From Nocardia aurantia (lineage in GTDB: Bacteria > Actinomycetota > Actinomycetes > Mycobacteriales > Mycobacteriaceae): a DNA stretch of 64,000 nt. Shown here one piece after another: positions 16,822-26,306 of the stretch (the stretch's first letter is position 1; every line of letters starts with the position of its first letter). The notes under the pieces were generated by a model. It was not told the origin of the DNA. It made no database searches and saw only the letters and a program-made list of their open reading frames with translations. Position numbers and translations under genes: made by a program. The stretch spans positions 277,471-341,470 of the forward strand of contig NZ_WEGI01000014.1 of the NCBI RefSeq assembly GCF_009604425.1. The letters are read 5' to 3'.

Positions 16822-17507
16822 TCACGACGATCGTCGTCGACATCGAGGGCACCACCAGCCCGACGGCCGCGGTCCGCGAGGACCTGTACGGCTATACGCG
16901 GCAACGGCTTCCGCAGTGGCTGGCGGCCGACCGCGACGGCGCGGCCGTCGACGTGATCGCCGCCACCCGGAAGCTGGCGAACCGGCCGGACGCCGATGCG
17001 GCCGAGGTCGCGGACATCCTCGTGGGCTGGCTGAACTCCGATGTGAAGGCCGAACCGCTGAAGACCGCGCAGGGCGTCATCTGCGCGGAGGGCTTCCGCA
17101 CGGGGGCGCTGCACGGGGAGTTCTTCCCCGACGCGCCGCCCGCGCTGCGGGCCTGGCACGCGGCCGGGATCGCCCTGTACGTCTACTCGTCCGGGTCGGT
17201 GCGCAACCAGCAGGACTGGTTCGCGCACGCCCGCGGCGGCGAGCTGGCCTCGCTGATCGGCGGCTGGTTCGATCTCAACAACGCCGGCGCCAAGCGCGAA
17301 CCGGCCTCGTACGAGAAGATCGCGGGCGCGATCGGCGCCGGCCCGGACCGGATCCTGTTCCTGTCCGACCATCCGGACGAGGTCGACGCCGCGGTGTCGG
17401 CGGGCTGGCACGCCGTCGGCGTGACCCGGCCCGGCGAGCCGAATTCGGCACGGCCGCCGCACCGTTGGATCGGTTCGTTCGCCGAGCTGGACCCCGCGGC
17501 GTTCTGA
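16818..17507 (+). CDS. mtnC: Enolase-phosphatase E1
   Basis: A 229-residue HAD-superfamily phosphatase. It opens with IVVDIEGTTSP, where the nucleophile Asp is followed by Glu as in the MtnC family, and later shows YVYSSGSVRNQQ and FLSDHPDEVDAA for the other HAD motifs. It enolises and dephosphorylates the diketo intermediate to acireductone, feeding MtnD. It is the last gene of the salvage operon and convergent with the conservon gene (gap 4 bp). With MtnAB and MtnD only the transaminase and the MTA phosphorylase are absent from this locus. Confidence 0.93.
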   Translation: MITTIVVDIEGTTSPTAAVREDLYGYTRQRLPQWLAADRDGAAVDVIAATRKLANRPDADAAEVADILVGWLNSDVKAEPLKTAQGVICAEGFRTGALHGEFFPDAPPALRAWHAAGIALYVYSSGSVRNQQDWFAHARGGELASLIGGWFDLNNAGAKREPASYEKIAGAIGAGPDRILFLSDHPDEVDAAVSAGWHAVGVTRPGEPNSARPPHRWIGSFAELDPAAF

Positions 17508-17511
17508 TCCC

Positions 17512-18090
17512 TCAGACCCGGGCGCCGGCGCGGGCGATGAGGTATTCGATCAGCGTGGTGAGGACGGTCTTACAGGAGACGCGGTCGCGGGCGTCGCACA
17601 GCACCACCGGGATGTGGGCGTCGAGGTCCAGGGCGTCGCGGACTTCGTCGGGGGTGTAGATCGGCGCGCCCGCGAAGCAGTTCACCGCGACGGTGAACGA
17701 CAGGCCGCGGCGCTCGAAGAAGTCGATCGCGGCGAACGAGTTCTCCAGTCGGCGGGTGTCGGCGATGACCACCGCGCCGAGGGCGCCGCGCGCCAGTTCG
17801 TCCCAGAGGAACCAGAACCGGTCCTGCCCGGGGGTGCCGAACAGGTACAGCACCAGGCTGTCGTCGATGGTGATGCGGCCGAAGTCGAGGGCGACGGTGG
17901 TGGTCTTCTTGCTTTCCACCCCCGCCAGATCATCGACGCCGGTGGACAATTCGGTGATCATCTCCTCGGTGCGCAGCGGCGCGACCTCACTGATCGATGA
18001 CACCATGGTCGTCTTCCCGACGCCGAAACCGCCGGCGATGAGGATCTTGACCGAGGCGGCCAGCACGGCCGCGGAGGTGGGTTCAGACAC
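17512..18090 (-). CDS. cvnD: Conservon GTPase-like protein CvnD (operon 1)
   Basis: 192 residues of the Ras-like ATP/GTP-binding family found in Streptomyces conservons. P-loop GGFGVGKTT (about 19-27), LYLFGTPGQDRF as the switch II DTAGQ equivalent, VVIADTRR and AVNCF for the base-recognition region. It is expected to relay signals from CvnA together with CvnB and CvnC at the membrane. The GTG start at 18090 follows the cvnC stop by 9 bp. It is nearly identical in layout to the copy at 21417-22016. Confidence 0.92.
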   Translation of the reverse strand: MSEPTSAAVLAASVKILIAGGFGVGKTTMVSSISEVAPLRTEEMITELSTGVDDLAGVESKKTTTVALDFGRITIDDSLVLYLFGTPGQDRFWFLWDELARGALGAVVIADTRRLENSFAAIDFFERRGLSFTVAVNCFAGAPIYTPDEVRDALDLDAHIPVVLCDARDRVSCKTVLTTLIEYLIARAGARV

Positions 18091-18099
18091 GGTGTGTTT

Positions 18100-18474
18100 C
18101 TACAGCTTTCGGATTCCGTCGAGTACGGCACGCAGGACGGTGATGTCACCGGCACCCGCGTCGGTGCGGTCGGGCGTCCGGAAGTTCAGATGCCCGTCAC
18201 TGATCAAATCACCCACGAGAATCTTGGTCACCGCCAACGGTAGTCGCAGCACCGCCGACACCTCGGCGACCGACTGCGGCACGTGGCACAGACGCAGAAT
18301 CTCCGGGTACTCCGGCTCGGGCCGCCGCAACGAGACCGCCGACGAGTTGGTCATCACCACCGTCAGCATGTCCAGTTCCCGCCCAGCGCCGAGCGTGCGG
18401 CCACGCGTGACCGCGTACGGGCGGACCAGCGGCCCCGCCTCGTCGTCGAACCACGGCTGACCGAAGCGCGTCAT
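18100..18474 (-). CDS. cvnC: Conservon DUF742 protein CvnC (operon 1)
   Basis: 124 residues with the DUF742 signature VRPYAVTRGRT followed by an HTH-like region (VPQSVAEVSAVLRLPLAVTKILVGDLI). It overlaps the cvnB stop by 4 bp, indicating translational coupling. In characterised systems the Cvn proteins form a membrane-associated complex resembling eukaryotic G-protein coupled signalling; the precise role of DUF742 is unresolved. Confidence 0.9.
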   Translation of the reverse strand: MTRFGQPWFDDEAGPLVRPYAVTRGRTLGAGRELDMLTVVMTNSSAVSLRRPEPEYPEILRLCHVPQSVAEVSAVLRLPLAVTKILVGDLISDGHLNFRTPDRTDAGAGDITVLRAVLDGIRKL

Positions 18475-18896
18475 GACGTCCGCGGCTCCGCGTGCTCGGC
18501 CAGACCGCCGCGTGCCTCCGTCGACAGGTACGGGCCCACTCGCGCCACCGTCAGATTCATCTCGTACGCCACCATCCCCACATTCGCGGATTCGCTGGCC
18601 TGCAAGGCGATACACGCGTTGTCGCCGGCCGAGGTCACGAACAGCACCGCCCGGTCCAGCTCGATCACCGCCTGCCGCACGCCACCGCCGTCGAACCGGT
18701 TGCCCGCCGACCGCGCCAATCCGTACAGCGTCGCCGACATGGCACCGAAGTGCTCCGCGTCCTCCCTGCTCATGGACGTGCACCGGCCCAGCAGCAGTCC
18801 GTCGGTGGAATGCACCACCGCGAACCGTACTCCCGCGAGGCGATCGACGAGATCATCGAGCAGCCAATTCAGATCACCTGCGTTGGAAGAGGTCAC
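18471..18896 (-). CDS. cvnB: Conservon roadblock/LC7 protein CvnB (operon 1)
   Basis: 141 residues with a roadblock/LC7 (MglB-like) fold: NWLLDDLVDRLAGVRFAVVHSTDGLLLG and later AVIELDRAVLFVTSAG. Relatives act as GTPase-activating or scaffolding partners of the CvnD class of small GTPase-like proteins. It overlaps the cvnA 3' end by 23 bp, and the same 23-bp overlap is seen in operon 2. Confidence 0.9.
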   Translation of the reverse strand: MTSSNAGDLNWLLDDLVDRLAGVRFAVVHSTDGLLLGRCTSMSREDAEHFGAMSATLYGLARSAGNRFDGGGVRQAVIELDRAVLFVTSAGDNACIALQASESANVGMVAYEMNLTVARVGPYLSTEARGGLAEHAEPRTS

Positions 18897-21246
18897 CTTC
18901 GCCTTCCTGTTCTTCCGGTCGAGCGGCCGAGTCCTCGATGACTCGCCGGCCTTGCCGGGTGCCGTTGTTGATGGCGGACATGAGATCTCGGGCCTGTTCG
19001 GCCGAACGTGGCCGCTCCGAACCGGATTCGGTGGCGCGCTGTTCCTGCGACAGCTCCGGCGCGAGGCTGGCCTGCTTGCGGCGGCGCGGCAGCGGCGGCC
19101 GGGTCGGCGCCCCGTGGTGGGGCATCATCGGTGCGCGCCTGGGCGGTTCGGGCGCGGGCGCCGCGATCGGCTCGGCCACCGGCAGACCGGCGAACGGGCG
19201 GGCGGCCGGCGCGGATGCGACGGCGGGCCGCGGCGCGCGGGCCGCCACCGCCGGCATCTCGCCGGTCATCGGCGGATCCGGGATTCGGGTGAAGCGATCC
19301 GGCAGATGATCGACGACGGCGTCCGGCGAGGCGATCAGCGGCGTCGGCACCAGGACGATCGCGCGCACGCCGCTGTAGTCGGAGTCGGTGAGCCGCACCG
19401 AGATACCGTGCCGGGTGGCCAGCTGGGCGACCACGAACAGACCGAGCCGGGAGTCCGCCGACAGGGTTGCGACACCGAAATCCGGTGGCTGACGGAGCAT
19501 TTCGTTCGACCGCTGCAAGGTGTCGGGCGGCATGCCCACGCCCTGGTCGGTGATCTCGATGACCACGCCCCGGCCCACCACCGCCCCGGTGATGTCCACC
19601 CGGGACTCCGGCGGCGAGAAGGCGGTGGCGTTGTCGATCAGTTCGGCGAGCAGGTGGATGAGGTCGGCCACGCCGGCGCCGACGATGTGCACCGCCGGCA
19701 TCCGCGCGGTGCGCACCCGCGCGTAGTCGAGGGTCTCGCCGACGGCGCTGCGGACCAGCTCGACCAGCGGCACCGGCCGCCGCCACTGCCGGCCGGGCTG
19801 ACCGCCACCGAGGATGATCAGATTCTCGGCGTTGCGGCGCTCGCGGGTGGCCAGATGGTCCATCCGGAACAGCGTGTCCAGCATGGCCGGATCCTCCTGG
19901 CGCGATTCCGCGTCATCGAGGATCTCCAGCAACCGGTGCACCACCACCTGACTGCGGTGCGCGATGTTCAGGAAGACCGCGCGCACGCCCTCGCGGGTGC
20001 GGGCCTCGGTGATCGCGGCGGAGACGGCGGCGGTGTGCGCCCGGTTGAACGCGCGCGCCACCGCTCCGACCTCGTCGGAGCCGAAATCCAGTTGTGCCGC
20101 TTCGGCTTCCATGTCGATGTGCTCGCCGGCCGCGAGCCGCCGCATCAGTTCGGGCAGCCGGTCCTCGGCCAGCGCCAGGGTCTCGGTGCGCAGCCGTTTC
20201 AGCCGCCGGATGAGCCGGTTGGCCAGCCACAGCGCGACGAGGAAGGCGGCCAGCGAGACCAGCAGCGCGCCACCGCCGGCGAGGGTGGAGTTCTGCGCGG
20301 TCCGGTTGACGGCGATCAGGGCGGCGTCGGTGCCCCGCGAGGCCTGCTTCAGCCACAGATCGAGGATCTGCCTGGTGAGCTGGTCGTAGGCCGCGCGCCA
20401 ATCGGTCACGCTCAGCGGCGGGGGCGGCGTCGTCCCGCCCGCCTTGGCCGGCGCCGGCGGGTGGATGATGTAGTCCTCCATCGCCGCCAGCTGCTGCCAG
20501 GCCGGCGAGGCGATGATGGCGGCCGCCGATCGGCTTTCCCCGCCGGTCAATTCGTGCACGAGCCGGGGCAGTTCGGCATGGTAGAAGCCGACGTTGTCGC
20601 GATACTCGGCCATCAGCGGCGCGGGCAGCGTCAGGCCGTTGAGTACGGCGGCGGTGAGCGAGGCGCTGCGCGCCATCGACTCCATCGCCAGCAGCACCCG
20701 CACACCCTTGTCGGTCTCCAGGGTGGCCGCCACGCTCGGCGAATCCTTCATCACGACCTGGCTGCCGGTCACCACGCCGTCGAGGATGCGGGTGTAGAGA
20801 CTGTAGACGTCCGGAACGGCCATGGCCCCGGAATCCACCGCGGCCCGGATATTGGGCAGCATCTTCTGCAGGGTGTCGAAACTGCCTGTGTCGTAAGCCA
20901 TCTTGTCGTTGAACTTGTTGTTGATGGCCTTCTGGGTGGGCTCGATCGCGCGCAGGACCGCGTCGACCCGTTTGCGGACCTGCGCCAGTCCGACCGGATC
21001 GGGCTGTTCACCGGCCAGCTGCCACAACGACAGCATCCGCTCCTGTTCGAACGCGCCGACCAGCTCACGGCTGGTGTCGGTGGCATTGGAGAGCACCTGC
21101 AACCAGTCGTGCGAGTCACGGCTCTCGTTCAGCAGGTAACCGGCTGTACCGACACCGATTCCGAACAGTGCCACGCTCGGCACGAAGGCGATCACGAGCA
21201 CCCGCGCCCGAATGCCCACCGTCATACCGGTCGTCCGCTTGAACAT
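18874..21246 (-). CDS. cvnA: Conservon sensor-kinase-like protein CvnA (operon 1)
   Basis: About 790 residues. N-terminal helix (IRARVLVIAFVPSVALFGIGV), an extracytoplasmic NIT-type (nitrate/nitrite sensing) helical domain to about residue 300, a second membrane helix (LAGGGALLVSLAAFLVALWLA), a HAMP-like region and a HATPase with N box ELIDNATAFSPP and G box DQGVGMPPD. No HisKA phosphoacceptor region is seen, as expected for CvnA. The C-terminus is proline- and arginine-rich. The ATG at 21246 is preferred; starts at 21351 or 21225 are possible. It heads a four-gene operon A-B-C-D that lacks the P450 (CvnE) of some conservons. Confidence 0.9.
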   Translation of the reverse strand: MFKRTTGMTVGIRARVLVIAFVPSVALFGIGVGTAGYLLNESRDSHDWLQVLSNATDTSRELVGAFEQERMLSLWQLAGEQPDPVGLAQVRKRVDAVLRAIEPTQKAINNKFNDKMAYDTGSFDTLQKMLPNIRAAVDSGAMAVPDVYSLYTRILDGVVTGSQVVMKDSPSVAATLETDKGVRVLLAMESMARSASLTAAVLNGLTLPAPLMAEYRDNVGFYHAELPRLVHELTGGESRSAAAIIASPAWQQLAAMEDYIIHPPAPAKAGGTTPPPPLSVTDWRAAYDQLTRQILDLWLKQASRGTDAALIAVNRTAQNSTLAGGGALLVSLAAFLVALWLANRLIRRLKRLRTETLALAEDRLPELMRRLAAGEHIDMEAEAAQLDFGSDEVGAVARAFNRAHTAAVSAAITEARTREGVRAVFLNIAHRSQVVVHRLLEILDDAESRQEDPAMLDTLFRMDHLATRERRNAENLIILGGGQPGRQWRRPVPLVELVRSAVGETLDYARVRTARMPAVHIVGAGVADLIHLLAELIDNATAFSPPESRVDITGAVVGRGVVIEITDQGVGMPPDTLQRSNEMLRQPPDFGVATLSADSRLGLFVVAQLATRHGISVRLTDSDYSGVRAIVLVPTPLIASPDAVVDHLPDRFTRIPDPPMTGEMPAVAARAPRPAVASAPAARPFAGLPVAEPIAAPAPEPPRRAPMMPHHGAPTRPPLPRRRKQASLAPELSQEQRATESGSERPRSAEQARDLMSAINNGTRQGRRVIEDSAARPEEQEGEGDLFQRR

Positions 21247-21416
21247 CGGCACACCGTAACCGGTACCAGTCGGAAACGGACCCGAAATTCGGTATTTGAG
21301 ACATATCTCAACGGAGGGTTGGGAACAGGCACAGACGAATCCTCGATTCATTGGATTTCGTTGTGCAAGAACCGTTCAGAATTGTGCGCAAACCGATCGG
21401 AGTGTGCGGCCACCGA

Positions 21417-22016
21417 TCACGGCAATGCCTGAGCAGACGCTCGAGCAATGAGGTGTTCCACCAACGTCATCAGAACGTCCTTCACCGAATTGCGTTCGCG
21501 GGCATCGCAGAACACGACCGGGGTGTGGCCGTCGAGGTCGAGGGCGTCGCGGACCTCGTCGGTGGTGTAGATCGGGGCGCCCTGGAAGCAGTTGACCGCG
21601 ATCGCGAAGGTGACCCCGCGCTTCTCGAAGAAGTCGATCGCCGCGAACGAACTCTCCAACCGGCGCGTGTCGGCAATGACCACCGCACCGAGGGCACCGC
21701 GGGCGAGTTCGTCCCACAGGAACCAGAACCGGTCCTGACCGGGAGTACCGAACAGGTACAGCACCAGACTCCGGTCGATGGTGATACGACCGAAATCCAG
21801 GGCCACGGTGGTGGTCTTCTTGCCCTCCACACCGGACAGATCATCCACCCCCACAGAGGTTTCGGTGATCATCTCCTCGGTGCGCAGCGGCGCCACCTCA
21901 CTGATCGCGCCGACCATGGTGGTCTTACCGACCCCGAATCCGCCGGCGATCAGGATCTTCACGGAAGCGGCCAGTTGGGTGTTCCCGGCCGCGGGGTCAG
22001 AGTCTACGAATGCCAT
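21417..22016 (-). CDS. cvnD: Conservon GTPase-like protein CvnD (operon 2)
   Basis: 199 residues, the same fold and motifs as the copy at 17512-18090 (P-loop GGFGVGKTT, LFGTPGQDRF, NCFQGAPIY). It differs mainly at the N-terminus (MAFVDSDPAAGN) and in the last 40 residues. It overlaps cvnC by 20 bp. The 170-bp gap between its stop and the next cvnA start holds the promoter region of operon 1. Confidence 0.92.
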   Translation of the reverse strand: MAFVDSDPAAGNTQLAASVKILIAGGFGVGKTTMVGAISEVAPLRTEEMITETSVGVDDLSGVEGKKTTTVALDFGRITIDRSLVLYLFGTPGQDRFWFLWDELARGALGAVVIADTRRLESSFAAIDFFEKRGVTFAIAVNCFQGAPIYTTDEVRDALDLDGHTPVVFCDARERNSVKDVLMTLVEHLIARASAQALP

Positions 22017-22368
22017 CGAGTACCGCTCGCAATAGGTTCACGTCGTTGGGGCCGATGTCGGTCTGCATCGGTGCCCGGAAATCGAGATAGCCCTCGCCGA
22101 TCAGATCGCCGACGAGGATTTTGGTGACGGCCAGCGGAAGGTGCAGCACGGCGGACACTTCCGCCACGGACTGCGGCACCTGACACAGCCGCATGATGTC
22201 CGTGTACTCCGGCTCGGTTCGTCGCAGCCGGGGCGCACGGGGGGCGCACACCACGAGGGTGAGCATGTCGAGTTCATGACCAGCACCGACGGTGCGACCC
22301 CGGGTCACCGCGTAGGGACGCAGCAGCGGGGCGTCTTCGTCGAACCAGGAAGTGTCGTCGTGCTTCAT
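21997..22368 (-). CDS. cvnC: Conservon DUF742 protein CvnC (operon 2)
   Basis: 123 residues with LLRPYAVTRGRTVGAG and VPQSVAEVSAVLHLPLAVTK as in operon 1. The ATG at 22368 was chosen by comparison with the other copy; the frame is open further upstream. It follows cvnB with a 13-bp gap. Confidence 0.9.
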   Translation of the reverse strand: MKHDDTSWFDEDAPLLRPYAVTRGRTVGAGHELDMLTLVVCAPRAPRLRRTEPEYTDIMRLCQVPQSVAEVSAVLHLPLAVTKILVGDLIGEGYLDFRAPMQTDIGPNDVNLLRAVLDGIRRL

Positions 22369-22381
22369 GGTGTCCCGCTCG

Positions 22382-22810
22382 TTACGGCATTCGTGGTGGT
22401 ACTTGCCCGGCCAGGCCACGGGTGCGCGGTGCGGTGGACAGGTAGGTGCCCAGCCGCTGCACGGTGATGTTCATTTCGTAGGCGACCATTCCGAGGTTGG
22501 CGTTGTCGTCGGCCTGGATCGCCAGGCACGCGTTCGCCCCCGCCGCGGTCACGAACAGCACCGCCGTCTCCAGCTCGATCACCGCCTGGCGCACCGCACC
22601 ACCACGGAACCGCGTCCCCGCACTGCGCGCCAGACCGTACAGCGTGGACGACATCGCCCCGAAATGCTCCGCGTCCTCCCGCGTCATCTTGGTGCATCGG
22701 CCCAGCAGCAGCCCGTCGGTGGAATGCACGACGGCATACCGGACACCGGCGAGCCGGTCGACGAGGTCGTCGAGAAGCCAGTTCAGATCACCTGCGGTAG
22801 AAGAAGTCAC
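22382..22810 (-). CDS. cvnB: Conservon roadblock/LC7 protein CvnB (operon 2)
   Basis: 142 residues, very similar to the copy at 18471-18896 over the whole roadblock domain. The GTG start at 22810 (VTSSTAGDLNW) is assigned by alignment to that copy, and it keeps the same 23-bp overlap with cvnA. Confidence 0.9.
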   Translation of the reverse strand: MTSSTAGDLNWLLDDLVDRLAGVRYAVVHSTDGLLLGRCTKMTREDAEHFGAMSSTLYGLARSAGTRFRGGAVRQAVIELETAVLFVTAAGANACLAIQADDNANLGMVAYEMNITVQRLGTYLSTAPRTRGLAGQVPPRMP

Positions 22811-25460
22811 CTTCGCCTTCCTGTTCGTTCGGGAGCACCGGATTCGCCGACGTCGGATACGGCTCAGGACGAGCACGCCGACCCTGACGAGTACCGTTCT
22901 CGATCGCCGACATCAGGTCACGAGCCTGATCGGCACTACGGCTGGGCTCCGAGGGGTATTCCTCGGCACGCGGATCCTCGGCGAGTTCGGGCGCGAGGCT
23001 GGCCTGCCGGCGGCGGCGCGGCAGCGGCGGCCGGGTGCCACCGTTGCCACTCGGCGGTGCCGACGGGGTCGGGCGGGTGGCCGGGCGAGCCTCCGGTTCG
23101 GGCTGCGAAATCGCCCGCAGGTACGCGGTATCGGGCTGATCGACAGGGGGCACCGGCCGAGAATACGACGAATCGGGCGGCGTGACCGGCCGAAGGTACG
23201 ACGTATCGGCGGGCTCCTGGTAGACCGGACGCTCGTAGGCGGGACGTTCCGGCTGCGGAGGCTGATACGGCGGTTCGGTGGGCGCGACATGATGCCGGCC
23301 GGTATCGAAAACCGCTCGGTCGAAACCGAACTCGGACTCGTCCCGCAATGCGAGGGGTTCGGCCGGTTCCGGCTGCGGCGCGTGTTCCGGCGCGTATTCG
23401 GGTGCGGCGGGGGCCGATTCGAGCGACGGCAGCGGGTACGAGCCGGTGACCGCGGCCGGTGTGCTGGGGGCGTAGCGGACCGGGGCCCGGTCGCGCAGGT
23501 GATCGGCGACGGGGGCGTCGGTGGTGATCAGGCCGACCGGGATCAGCACGATCGCCCGGATACCGCCGTAATCGGAATCGGTGAGCCGCACCGAGATCCC
23601 GTGCCGGGTCGCCAACTGCGCCACCACGAACAAACCCAGCCGGGAATCCGCCGACAGAGTCGCCAGACCGAAATCCGGTGGGTTACGCAACATCTCGTTG
23701 ACCCGCTCCAGCTCGTCAGGCGGCATCCCCATGCCCTGATCGCTGACCTCGACGACCACACCCTTACCGACACTGTTACCGGTCACATCCACCCGCGACT
23801 GGGGTGGCGAGAACGCGGTCGCGTTGTCCACCAACTCCGCCAGCAGATGCATCAGGTCCGCGACCACATTGCCCAGCACGAACACCCGCGGCAGCCGATG
23901 CGTGTTCACCCGCGCATAATCCAGGGTCTCCGCCACCGCGGACCGCACCAACTCCATCAACGGCACCGGACGCCGCCACTGCCGCCCCGGCTTACCACCA
24001 CCGAGAATGATCAAATTCTCCGCGTTCCGGCGCTCCCGAGTAGCCAAATGATCCAGACGGAAGAAGGTGTCCAGCAACGCCGGATCCTCCTGCTTCGACT
24101 CCGCCTGATCCAGCAACTCCAACTGCCGCGCCACCACGATCTGACTCCGATGCGCGATATTCAAGAACACCGACCGCACACCCTCACGGGTTCGCGCCTC
24201 CGTGATAGCGGCGGAGACCGCCGCGGTGTGCGCACGGTTGAACGCCTGGGCGACCTCACCGATCTCGTCGTTCCCGAAATCCAGCGCCGCCGCCTCCGCC
24301 GCGGGATCGACCTGCTCGCCCGCGTCGATCTTGCGCATGGTCTCCGGCAACTTCACCTCCGCCAGAGCCAGTGTCTCCGAACGCAACCGGCGCAACCGGC
24401 TGATGATCCGGTTGGCGAGCAACACCGCGATGGCGAAGGCCACGATCGCCAGTGCGATCGCACTACCACCACTGACCAGCACCGCCCGGGACCGGGAATG
24501 GGCCAGATCGGCGGCGCTGTTCATGCCCGCGGCGTTCTGCTGGATCGCCACGTTGAACAGTTGTTCGCTGACCGAGTTCGCGGCGGTCCGCCACTCCTCG
24601 ACCGTCATCGGAGGCGGCGCCGGGGCGCCGTTCTTCCCCGGCGCCGGATGCAGCAGCGCATCCTCCATCGCGGTCACCTGCGCCAGCGCCGGACCGGCCA
24701 GCAGATCCTTGACCAGTTTGGCGTCGGCGTCGTCCAGATCGTTGCTGAGCTGGGTGAGCAGCGAATGGTACAGACCGACGTTGTTGCGGTACTCGGCCAT
24801 CAGCGCCGGCGGCAGGTCGCCACCGGCCACCGGGGACGTGAGCGCGTTGGCCCGCGAATTCGCCTCGACGGCCTGGAAAAGCTTCAGCGAGATCATCTCG
24901 TCGATCGCGGCGCTGATGGTCGGGGCGTTCTGCCCGACGATCTTGCTGCCCTTGTCGACACCGTCGAGCAGTCCGGTATAGAACGCATACACGTCGGGGA
25001 TCTGCACCGCGCCGGCATCGACGCCGGTCCGCAGGCCGGGCAGCTGCACCGTCACCAGCTTGTTGAAGGCGGCGACCTTCTCGTCCATGCCGGAGCCGCC
25101 GACCCGCTGCATCGATCGGCCGGTGGAACCGAGTCCGCCCAATGCCCTGTCCACGCGCGCGCGAGCGGCGGTCAGTGCCTTGGGATCCGCGTCCTGCCCG
25201 GACAGCTGCGCGATGGACAACAGGCGTTCGTCCTCGACCGACGCCATCAATTCCTTGGTGAAGGAGAGGCTGCCCGCCATGGACCGCGAGAAGTCCTCGG
25301 CGTGGCTGGCCTCATCCTCGAGGTAGATGGTGTAGCCGACGCCGATTCCGAACAGTGCGAGACTCGGGACGAAGGCGATGGCGAGAATCCGAGTTCGAAC
25401 CCCGGATAGTCTGACTCTCTGCACCGGCGAAGTGTAACCACACGCTGCGTTATATGTCAT
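22788..25460 (-). CDS. cvnA: Conservon sensor-kinase-like protein CvnA (operon 2)
   Basis: 890 residues, longer than the operon 1 copy because of a long proline/tyrosine-rich C-terminal region (about 680-860). The membrane helices, the extracytoplasmic NIT-like domain, the HAMP region, N box ELVDNATAFSPP and G box DQGMGMPPD are all present. The extracytoplasmic domains of the two copies differ much more than the kinase parts, so they probably sense different signals while using similar relay proteins. The ATG at 25460 with GGACGAGA upstream is used; a GTG at 25424 is an alternative. Confidence 0.9.
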   Translation of the reverse strand: MTYNAACGYTSPVQRVRLSGVRTRILAIAFVPSLALFGIGVGYTIYLEDEASHAEDFSRSMAGSLSFTKELMASVEDERLLSIAQLSGQDADPKALTAARARVDRALGGLGSTGRSMQRVGGSGMDEKVAAFNKLVTVQLPGLRTGVDAGAVQIPDVYAFYTGLLDGVDKGSKIVGQNAPTISAAIDEMISLKLFQAVEANSRANALTSPVAGGDLPPALMAEYRNNVGLYHSLLTQLSNDLDDADAKLVKDLLAGPALAQVTAMEDALLHPAPGKNGAPAPPPMTVEEWRTAANSVSEQLFNVAIQQNAAGMNSAADLAHSRSRAVLVSGGSAIALAIVAFAIAVLLANRIISRLRRLRSETLALAEVKLPETMRKIDAGEQVDPAAEAAALDFGNDEIGEVAQAFNRAHTAAVSAAITEARTREGVRSVFLNIAHRSQIVVARQLELLDQAESKQEDPALLDTFFRLDHLATRERRNAENLIILGGGKPGRQWRRPVPLMELVRSAVAETLDYARVNTHRLPRVFVLGNVVADLMHLLAELVDNATAFSPPQSRVDVTGNSVGKGVVVEVSDQGMGMPPDELERVNEMLRNPPDFGLATLSADSRLGLFVVAQLATRHGISVRLTDSDYGGIRAIVLIPVGLITTDAPVADHLRDRAPVRYAPSTPAAVTGSYPLPSLESAPAAPEYAPEHAPQPEPAEPLALRDESEFGFDRAVFDTGRHHVAPTEPPYQPPQPERPAYERPVYQEPADTSYLRPVTPPDSSYSRPVPPVDQPDTAYLRAISQPEPEARPATRPTPSAPPSGNGGTRPPLPRRRRQASLAPELAEDPRAEEYPSEPSRSADQARDLMSAIENGTRQGRRARPEPYPTSANPVLPNEQEGEGDFFYRR

Positions 25461-25539
25461 TCTCGTCCGATTAATTCGTTACCTGCGAAGTTTCCCCGTC
25501 CCGGGATTGCCGGAGCGTCGCTTGTAGACTGATCCGGTG

Positions 25540-26166
25540 ATGTCGACGGCGCAGATGCTCGGTATCGGTGGCGCAATGCTGTTGGGAGCCATGGCACCCG
25601 GCCCCGACTTCGTGATCGTGACCAGAAACGCCATGTTATCCGGTCGTCGCGCGGGCGTATCTTCAGCAGCGGGAATCGGACTCGGCGTCTTCGTCTGGGC
25701 GGCACTGAGCGGATTCGGCGTCGCGGGCCTGCTGGCCGCCTCGGCGCGGGCGTTCACGATCGTCAAGGTGGCGGGCGCAATCTACCTGATGTTTCTCGGG
25801 ATTCGCGCGCTGCTGGCCGCGCGCCGCGGTGGTTACGAGGCGCCGGACGGCTCCGCCGCGCCGCCCGTGGGCGTCTCGACAGGCTTCCGCCAGGGACTGC
25901 TCAGCAACCTGCTCAACCCCAAGGCCGCGGTCTTCTTCCTCGCGCTGATGCCCCAGTTCCTGCCCGCCGCACCGGCATTCACCGACACGCTGGAGCTGAG
26001 CACGCTCACCGCCGTCGTCACCGCGGGCTGGTTCGTGGCGCTGGCACTGGGCATCGCGACCCTGCGCCACTTCTTCACCCGCACCCGCGTGCGGCGCGCC
26101 CTCGACGCCGCCATGGGCACCGTGCTGGTGGCCCTCGGCCTGCGGATCGCGCTCGCCTCGCACTGA
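25540..26166 (+). CDS. LysE/RhtB-family amino-acid exporter
   Basis: 208 residues with about six membrane helices. The family signature GAMAPGPDFVIVTRNAMLSGRRAG lies near the N-terminus and LLNPKAAVFFLALMPQF in the middle. It probably exports an amino acid or related metabolite across the inner membrane; the substrate cannot be predicted. A GTG at 25537 immediately before the ATG is an alternative start. It is divergent from conservon operon 2 with a gap of about 80 bp. Confidence 0.9.
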   Translation: MSTAQMLGIGGAMLLGAMAPGPDFVIVTRNAMLSGRRAGVSSAAGIGLGVFVWAALSGFGVAGLLAASARAFTIVKVAGAIYLMFLGIRALLAARRGGYEAPDGSAAPPVGVSTGFRQGLLSNLLNPKAAVFFLALMPQFLPAAPAFTDTLELSTLTAVVTAGWFVALALGIATLRHFFTRTRVRRALDAAMGTVLVALGLRIALASH

Positions 26167-26306
26167 GACGTACCTGTTCGGGGCCGCGGTTGTGCGCGGC
26201 CACAATCGGGCACGGCCGACCCGGTGGCGGGTAATCAGGATCGGGCGTCAGGGCGACGGGGTAGATTGTCTGTATCCGTCGGTTACCGATAACAGGAGGC
26301 CCAACC

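Noticed and set aside
18283..21432. A 1049-codon open frame on the plus strand
   Set aside because: It is antisense to the cvnA-B-C-D operon, whose proteins have complete domain signatures. The long frame is a GC-rich shadow.
22497..25409. A 970-codon plus-strand open frame
   Set aside because: Antisense to the second conservon; composition is Arg/Gln/His-rich without domain features.
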